A DNA stretch of 25,953 nt from Agarophyton chilense. Its lineage: Eukaryota; Rhodophyta; Florideophyceae; Gracilariales; Gracilariaceae. Shown one piece after another: positions 20,040 through 25,953 of this stretch. The translations under genes and the position numbers were made by a program. Under the pieces are notes generated by a model. It was not told where the DNA came from, did no database searches, and saw only the letters and a program-made list of their open reading frames with translations. The DNA lies in contig JARGXX010000052.1 of the NCBI GenBank assembly GCA_030374765.1, positions 1 through 25,953 on the forward strand, given 5' to 3'. The first letter of the stretch is position 1; each line of letters opens with the position of its first letter.

Positions 20040-21155
20040 GCAGTAACTCTTGACACCACACCATGGTGTGATGTAAAGAAGATTATAGACAAGGCCTACA
20101 AACACGTATGTGGCCATGCAAGCTATAGTGACTACAAGCTCTTGCTAGAGAGGAATGGAATCTGGATTGAGACCGTAAAGTCGTAGCTCACGGAAATGAT
20201 CAATCGCTGCACTGCTTGTCGCTCCGCAGCGGTGCCGCAGCCCAGTCTCAAGGTCTCCATTAGTTCCCTTTCTAAGAACTACAACGAGGTTTTATGTGTC
20301 GATCTTTTTTTTGATGAGATGCTGCAAATGCACTTGATGGATCTAATTACAAGATATTCAAGTGCTCTTGTAGTAACTTCAACAAGTCTTACAGAGGCTA
20401 TTTTTGCCTTTGAAGCCTCCTGGTTATCCCAGTTCTGGTACCCTGACTCTATTCGTGCAGACAAAGCCTTCCAAGTCGGATCGTTCAAGCGCTACGCCAA
20501 GAAGCTTGGAATACCGATTCATCGAGTGCCTCCTGGCAGGCACTCGAAAAATGCGATAGTGTCTAAGCATAACATCTTTCGCAGCATCTTTATTAACCTA
20601 AAAGAGGATGCTGGTTCCGAGTTTGACCCCAAAGTAGCTGCATACAAGCCTCTGTGTATTTCTAACGATCTTTACGGTAACAACACCTTGTCTGCATTTG
20701 AACTAGCGAAAGGCTTCTCAAATCCTATTGCCGCCGAGCCTAACAAAACTGCTATACCTGACGATGTTCGCATTGCTCGTGACCAGCTACAAGAACGCCG
20801 CAAACTAGCGCTAATTCTTCGCTCAAATTCTGTGACTGAACCACCAATCGCAGTTGGTGACTTTGTTGAAGTCAACCAAAAGAAAGACTATGAAAAGAGA
20901 GGAAAGTGGACGGATCCCAAACCGATCCTCTTAGTCAACAGAGCTGCTCGCTCAGTGACCGTTCCAGGACGCAAGGGTCGGGAAATTATTGCCGCCTTTG
21001 AAGATACCTGGCCAGCACTTTCTAAAGAGAGCTTCGCCCAACTAGTACAGGAAGGAATGGGCTCGGTAGATGAACTCTCTATTGAACAGCGTAGTTCTGC
21101 AGGCACGTTGCCTGTAACGACTGCCGAAGCAAGTCCGGAATATAGTACCAAGTAG
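20040..21155 (+). pseudogene. Integrase of the second Copia element, catalytic Glu lost
   Basis: A zinc module begins VCGHASYSDYKLLLERNGIW and, after a TAG at 20184, gives CTAC (about 20205-20216). The core follows: first catalytic Asp in VCVDLFF (20301-20303), second in SIRADKAFQ (20460-20462). The third acid should lie in KNAI-SKHNI, but the codon there is GTG (20559-20561), Val in place of Glu. The C-terminal domain (PPIAVGDFVEV, RGKWTDPKPILLVNRAARSV) is an SH3-like fold in this position in related elements. The frame is open to TAG 21153. With Glu missing, strand transfer should be abolished even if translated. Confidence 0.85.
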
Positions 21156-21159
21156 ATGT

Positions 21160-21748
21160 TTTGACTCCCAGGCTACATCGTATCATGAGAATGCAGCTGC
21201 TGATGATGTACTATCGACGGACTCTCCGTATGATAAACCGTCAGTTGGACACATTGTTTCAGTGCTCTGGCCCATGGCTGCGCATTTTTATCCAGGAACT
21301 GTGCATTCAGCAGACGAAGATGGTCGTCTAAACACCTATTATGAGGACGGCGACAAAGAACTCCTAGATATGATAAAGGAAGTTTGGAACTACAACAATG
21401 CACTTACAGCTAGCTCTAGCTCTAGTTCAACACTGCCTGATTTACAAGTCACTAGCACTGAGAAAGCTGTTCAGTCGTCAATGGTAAAGCATTTCGGGAA
21501 TAAGCCATTCCTCAAGCACCACGCACAAGGGTTCCACCAATACCCTCTAGTCAATGCATACAAGTTAGAAGAGGAAACCTTCATCAAGACTGTGCGCCCT
21601 GTCACACACGACGAAGTTCCTCCGAACTCAAATATAATCAATAGTCACACACTTTACAAAATCAAGACTAATGACCATGGCTCTTTGAAGCTAAAAGAAC
21701 GAATAGCACCTCATGGTAGCGAAGATGACTTAAGAACCGTCTTAAGCA
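21160..21748 (+). pseudogene. Tudor-like module and RT stub
   Basis: After a frame change the sequence reads SVGHIVSVLWPMAAHFYPGT then VHSADEDGRLNTYYEDGDKEL (about 21241-21363): the aromatic/acidic pattern of Tudor-like folds that bind methylated Lys or Arg. A Ser-rich linker (about 21409-21435) leads into RT, beginning EEETFIKTVRPVTHDEVPPN and LYKIKTNDHGSLKLKERIAP (about 21563-21717), the N-terminal end of a Copia RT. It then stops at the deletion junction. The Tudor-like call is by pattern only. Confidence 0.65.
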
Positions 21749-21751
21749 AAG

Positions 21752-22063
21752 AAGGCATACCCGGAGCTGTCAGATTTGGATGTTAAACTGAGAATTGCAG
21801 TTGAATCAAAGGATTTATTCACACCACTCTTGATGCAGAAAAACTCTATTGACAAGTCTATTCGCGGAGACGTTAGCTGCGTCCAATATGAATTTCAGAC
21901 TGGTGCAGTGGACAAAATATCTTGGGTTCCTGGCAACTCCAACCTTGCAGATCTACTCACCAAGAAGACAGATGCTCTCCAGCTTACGCTATTTACTGAC
22001 AAACTCATCTTCAACTCTCAGGATATTTCGGAAACAAAAAGATCCGAGCAAAACTTTGGTTGA
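21752..22063 (+). pseudogene. RNase H C-terminus of the second Copia element
   Basis: Starts in a new frame at the deletion junction (AYPELSDLDVKL) and continues with VESKDLFTPL, NSIDKSIRGDV, WVPGNSNLADLLTKK and LQLTLFTDKL. It is collinear with the remnant at 574-891. The catalytic DAS and AE blocks that precede this segment in RNase H are deleted. It stops 12 bp before the 3' LTR. Confidence 0.88.
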
Positions 22064-22074
22064 AGAAGGAAGAG

Positions 22075-22250
22075 TATTAGAATGGTCATGTTGATGCAAT
22101 CCATCTTCTCTTGATGCGAATGCCCAACGTTTTGGTGTCTTTATTCTTAGTGTCTGTACCATGACTCGTTGACATTATGGCGTGGCAACAGTTTTTCGAA
22201 TTTATTGCGCACGTTTATATGTTGTATTTGTGTGTTCGTGAAACTTCACC
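22075..22250 (+). repeat. 3' LTR of the second Copia element
   Basis: Direct repeat of 18263-18436, preceded by a purine-rich GAAGAAGGAAGAG tract (about 22062-22074), which fits a polypurine tract for plus-strand priming. Confidence 0.8.
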
Positions 22251-23823
22251 TGATGCCAACAAAGAAGAACCCTAAGGATTGACGCGAACGACCATCGAAC
22301 TCGTGTATGTCGTTCCGATACACCATATTGGAAACCCAAAAACAGGCGGTCATACGGCTGCCGGAAGCATATAATCGCAAAAAGATCGTGACCCCCTGGA
22401 GAAAATCGCATATAAATCAATATGAACTCCGTTTATAGGTCCAAAAGAAGTTTGTTCACCTTGAACTGGTATTCGGCTTCTTCCCCGCTGCGAACTTACG
22501 GCATGTCGGCTTGAATTAGAGTTCGACATCGCGTCGGCGAACGCGGATCCACAGGAAAATACAGCCATCTATTATACAACGAGACGCTGGGCGCGTTCTT
22601 GCAACCCTTCCGGAAATCGGGTATCTTGGCAAACCTTCGGGCGTCTAGATACATATGACAGAACCTTTGGTATTCTTTCACAGAGTACGGAAGAATGGCA
22701 TGATGCACTACCCGCTGATTCCGTCCCATTGTATGGTCACAGCGGTCCCTGGGACGTTCGTAAGCCACTTGGTATTTTGAGGAGCTCTCCGTTTGGTTTT
22801 TCGAAGCCATGGTGCCGCTGTCCACAGGCTGCTCAGCCAGGAAATAGATAGGAGAGCCGACGGAAGCGACATAGTCTGGAGGGAGAATGGTGTATCCAAC
22901 GGGCTTATAAGGCGAGTTCGGCATCGCGCGCGACCAATGAAAAATTACTACTATGAGAAGAAGAATGGAATTGACCTGAGCGTACTGACAGGCGTAAACC
23001 ACGATGGATGAAGCCCGGATGGTCGCCAAAGTAAGAGCGGAGACTAAGGACGGCTCCAATGACCTTCAGGGGAGAATAAGCCAAGGGATCACCGCGATAC
23101 CGCGCCACGAGGAATACGCCGGCGTTCTATCTATGGCCAATGTCTACGGCGCGCGGGAGTTTCAGTCCTTAGGCAAATTAATTTTCCTTCGGCACCAATG
23201 GTCAGCTCACCATTCCACGCCTCCCCGTAGGCGATGACCACGCGACGTCCCGTCACACCCAATGGTACCGGGAGCAACGAAGTGCTCGCGTCCACTGAGT
23301 CATTCATGAGTCCATCTTGATTTCTCCGTAACGGCCGAATCCTAAGGAGGGAGATATGTGAAGAAGCGACGATAACGTTTGAGCCTTGTAAGCCGCCGGG
23401 CCCTGAGGGATCTTACAGACGCCACGTGGACTGGCCGATATCATCTGGACTCAGGCAGATTATTTGTTTATTTTAATTAGTTTCATAGATTAGCATTACA
23501 GAGCCAGGGAGATCTCAGCCCCTCGCCAGTACTATCTTCTTGGCTCGAGCGATGCTTCTCCCTTAGAGTAAGGTAGGCACCGTTAGGGTACTAAATAACC
23601 CCCTTTGCTATATTAGTTCCACCCTTTGGTCTTCAAGCCATGGTTTCTGTAGCACCGACCTGTAGGACTACGCTGTAAACGCCAGAAATTGCACCGAGTG
23701 CTCTGGGAGTGCCGCCGTTAAGAATTCGAACCTTAGGATTCGCTCTACCACGCTACCACCGGTCGAGACCCGTACGCTGACCCACGCGTCATTGCGTTAC
23801 AAAAGGCAAGCATATCCTATTTT
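22251..23823. other. No recognised gene; possible Gypsy leader or LTR
   Basis: Unassigned. The longest frame is 187 codons on the minus strand (22496-23059), with no family match I can make. The 23240-23700 stretch, with stop-rich frames and an AT-rich centre around 23462, lies directly upstream of the Gypsy gag and could include its leader or LTR. No second copy is present to test this. Confidence 0.35.
23712..23757 (-). other. tRNA-like module lacking an anticodon arm
   Basis: On the minus strand GCGTGGTAGAGCG resembles a D-arm and TAAGG-TTCGAAT-TCTTA forms a good T-arm whose GGTTCGAATTC resembles an RNA polymerase III B box. Only about eight bases separate them, so no anticodon arm fits and no matching acceptor stem is seen. 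Could be a tRNA relic, a SINE head or part of a primer-binding region. Confidence 0.3.
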
Positions 23824-24703
23824 ATGAAACGCGCCAGCTCTCTTCCCATCGAAGTGAATAACGGCGAAACTGCACGAGCGCAGATAAAGCGAAGACACGA
23901 GCGCGACGGAGGAAACGTTTCGAAGAAGAGTGAACCCGAATATATAGAGCGCAGTCTCAAACGTTCGAAACGAGATTCTTCGAATTAAGGAGCACAGAAA
24001 ACCGCCGCAGACGGTACTGTGTGGACGAGGCCTTGCCTGAACAGGAAGTGCGACAAAAAGCACCGAATTCAATACTGTAGTATTACCTCCGCTGACGAAC
24101 GGAAGCAGCTCCTGGACTATTTCTTCGCAGAAAAGCGGGGGAAGAGGAGCATCGAAGTCGCCCGTTTATCAAGCCATCCGAGCAGCAATGAAAGGTAAAG
24201 CATTTTAATCGACGATCGAGTTGCAGCAGACGCGATTGGAGACTCTGGCGCCGACTACAGTGCTATATCAAAAGACTTGATGAAGCAAATCATTGCGGGA
24301 AGCAACTTGGAAGTCATCGATATCCCTGAATCCATCGAACTCGAGACTGCTCTTGAGGGGCACTGGAGAAGCCCTAATGATGTTCACATCAAAGTAAAGC
24401 GGGACGGTGCCGCTGGTAATAACCCTGCCCAGGAAGAAGATATCTATACTTCCGCATGGAGTAGAGTTCTTCATTACGGATCAGAGTATGAAACGGGTGA
24501 TTCTTGGACGGCCCCTGCTCAATGCGATAGAATTCAACCTAGACGACCACCTCGAGAAGGTCGGTCCGGCGATTAACGGTATGCGTATCAGCCGCCTCGG
24601 TGTACCTACTGAGAAGGGTAACTACAGTGGTGTATCCTACAGAGACACGAAAGACGACCCAATTGAACCACCGGCACACCACGCCACCCGCCCAGCAAGC
24701 TGA
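23824..24703 (+). pseudogene. Gypsy gag C-terminus and protease
   Basis: One frame runs from ATG 23824 through a basic region (SLKRSKRDSS), TAA 23986, and a zinc-knuckle-like CLNRKCDKKHRIQYC (24034-24078) with Arg where the second Cys is usual, then SADERKQLLDYFFAEK. After TAA 24196 the protease active site appears as AIGDSGADYSAIS (about 24235-24273), an intact Asp-Ser-Gly. The frame then changes near 24410, and LPHGVEFFITD and VILGRPLLNAIEF (about 24497-24535) form the C-terminal half of the protease. ATG 23824 is simply the first Met in frame; the true Gag start lies upstream and is not recognised. Confidence 0.75.
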
Positions 24704-24783
24704 TGAGGTGGGCATTGAAGCTCAATCGTTTCAGTTATATCATACAGCATCTACCGGAGGAACGGAATGTTTAGGCGGATATT

Positions 24784-25953
24784 ATGACACGTTGGGCCTT
24801 AAAAAGTCCTGAGAATTTCAAAGTAGCCATTCTAAGGGCATGCCAGACTGTTCTCATGGCGCCAATAAGCCCCGAACTGAAGCCGAAACTCGACTGGCCC
24901 AAACTCAAAAACCTGGAGAACACACAAAGTAGCAGTCCCGAGAAGCCACCCAGCAGTTTCAAGCAGAACAAAGGCATTTTGCAAAACATTTGAGGGCTTA
25001 TATGGGTACCGAAGTCAGACACACTTTGTAAGCTAAGAGTTTTAATCGCAGCACACACCAGATCCACAGGACACCGAGCAAAGGAAGTGAAAAAGGCAAA
25101 CATCGAGACACACTCTTGGTGAGACTGTATGGACAAAGATGTGAACGACTTCGTGGCATCCTGTATTCACTGCCTCCATATTTGGCCAAGATTTATCGTG
25201 CCCAGGCCTGTTGGGGTTTGCAATCTACGCAACGTAACCCGACGAAGTAATCCATTTCGACTACTGCTATATTTGAAACGGAGAAAAACATCACATCTAC
25301 GTTCTGGTGATCAAAGACGATTTCTTCGTCTATCTATAACTCGAAATTACAACCGAAGCAACGGCTGAAGTAACCTCTGAACTGTTTACAGAATGGTTCG
25401 CCGCCTTCTGAACTTCGAGGATATGGGTCTCATATCAAGCCAGTCATTCTAAGAACAAAGTGACACGTAGTCTCAAGGATCATTTGCACACTCAGCATCA
25501 TTAAACCCTGGCCTACGCACCGTGGAGCAACGGTATATTCGAGGTAGTGTGCAGAGAGCTAGCAAAAGCGGCAATAGCACTACTGTCAGAGTTTCAGCTT
25601 CCATTCGCACCTCATGGCCCAGGGTGATGTCACTGGTGCAGTCAGCACTGAAGAACTCCCCGTTGAAGCGATTGAAGAATCAATGTCCACTCGAAGTATT
25701 TATCGGCTGAAGCAGGACTGCCCGTTCGCCGGACTCACTGAACGCAAAGGAGAGTTGGAAATTGTGTCCATCACCGAGGCACAGATTAGGAAATTGCGAT
25801 AATTCGACCGGTGCAGAGAAGCAATGAAGCGCATGCACCGGGAAATCGCCACAGCTTCTAACGGGAAACGAAAAGCAGCGGTAGAATCACCCAAGAAGAA
25901 AACGGGAGTACGCAAGGTGACATTTTCTGAGAGGGGGCTTTGTGTTGAAAGAA
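24784..25953 (+). pseudogene. Gypsy integrase, second catalytic Asp lost
   Basis: The HHCC zinc module reads LIAAHTRSTGH (about 25042-25074) then FVASCIHCL (about 25150-25176). TGA codons interrupt it at 24991 and 25120. After a shift, HFDYCYI (about 25254-25274) gives the first catalytic Asp. The second should lie in VS-QASH, but the codon is TAT (25433-25435), a Tyr. The Glu is retained in WSNGIFEVV (25541-25543). The C-terminal region follows with RPRVMSLVQSAL, LKRLKNQCPLEVF and a basic MKRMHREIATASNGKRKAA segment, then TGVRKVTFSE at the window edge, where Gypsy elements continue into an SH3/chromodomain-like end. Confidence 0.8.

Larger units (their letters stand above)
18263..22250 (+). 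mobile_element. Second Copia-type element, internally deleted
   Basis: About 3990 bp bounded by direct repeats (18263-18436 and 22075-22250). Order: gag with zinc knuckle, protease, integrase, Tudor-like module, N-terminal RT stub, RNase H C-terminus. Most of RT and early RNase H are missing at a junction near 21740-21752. Frames change near 18925, between about 19950 and 20045, and near 21155; in-frame stops lie at 19634, 19883, 20184 and 21153. It is a lineage different from the first Copia (no A/C bias, different motifs) but like the remnant at 1-891. No target-site duplication was identified. Confidence 0.88.
23824..25953 (+). mobile_element. Gypsy-type retrotransposon, internally deleted, runs off the window
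   Basis: Gag end, DSGAD protease and integrase are recognisable in that order. RT and RNase H, which should lie between protease and integrase in Gypsy, are missing at about 24710-24890. Multiple in-frame stops (23986, 24196, 24991, 25120, 25800) and frame changes show it is inactive. No LTR is seen in the window. Confidence 0.82.

Noticed and set aside
22496..23059. 187-codon minus-strand frame as a gene
   Set aside because: No family motif or repeated copy was found, and a frame of this length can occur by chance in balanced-composition DNA.
23686..23771. A functional minus-strand tRNA gene
   Set aside because: D-arm and T-arm motifs are too close for an anticodon arm, and no complementary acceptor stem is found.
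1..25953. CRISPR arrays, bacterial operons or prophage
   Set aside because: No regularly spaced short repeats, ribosome-binding sites or bacterial gene families were seen; the content is eukaryotic.

Overview
The window is eukaryotic, transposon-rich DNA in which almost every recognisable coding region is broken. It has remnants of two Copia-type lineages, a Gypsy-type element, a long inverted repeat enclosing C2H2 zinc-finger genes, and one host-type gene, a degenerate retinoblastoma-related (RB) gene. There are no bacterial operons, rRNAs, intact tRNAs or CRISPR arrays. The RB gene reads through long stretches with no obvious introns, so the genome may be intron-poor. My best guess is an alga, perhaps a red macroalga, with an oomycete or other protist as the alternative; this is a low-confidence inference from gene content.

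Layout: 1-891 is the 3' end of a Copia pol (RT tail plus RNase H). 1374-6121 is a complete-length but dead Copia element with 98-bp LTRs, and its plus strand is strikingly rich in A and C. 6122-8365 has no recognised gene. 8366-13499 is bounded by a 0.62-kb inverted repeat of high similarity. Inside lie a truncated, frameshifted zinc-finger gene copy (plus strand), a longer copy (minus strand) arranged tail to tail with it, and about 1.7 kb of unexplained sequence. 13606-16974 holds an RB-family gene with an N-terminal domain, A box, spacer, B box and a C-terminal FGESP motif, interrupted by at least four in-frame stops and several frameshifts. 16975-18262 has a degenerate GCTGAA-type repeat and a CCAAT/CRE palindrome. 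18263-22250 is a second Copia element of the same broad lineage as 1-891; it has about 175-bp LTRs, a Tudor-like segment between integrase and RT, and most of the RT deleted. 22251-23823 has no recognised gene. 23824-25953 is a Gypsy element (gag end, protease, integrase), also missing RT and RNase H, which runs off the window.

The retroelements are separate insertions and do not act together. The parts most worth following up are the inverted-repeat/zinc-finger unit, the RB copy (true pseudogene or assembly indels?), and the Tudor-like module in the second Copia element. Protein-family assignments come from motifs read by eye; no database search was run.
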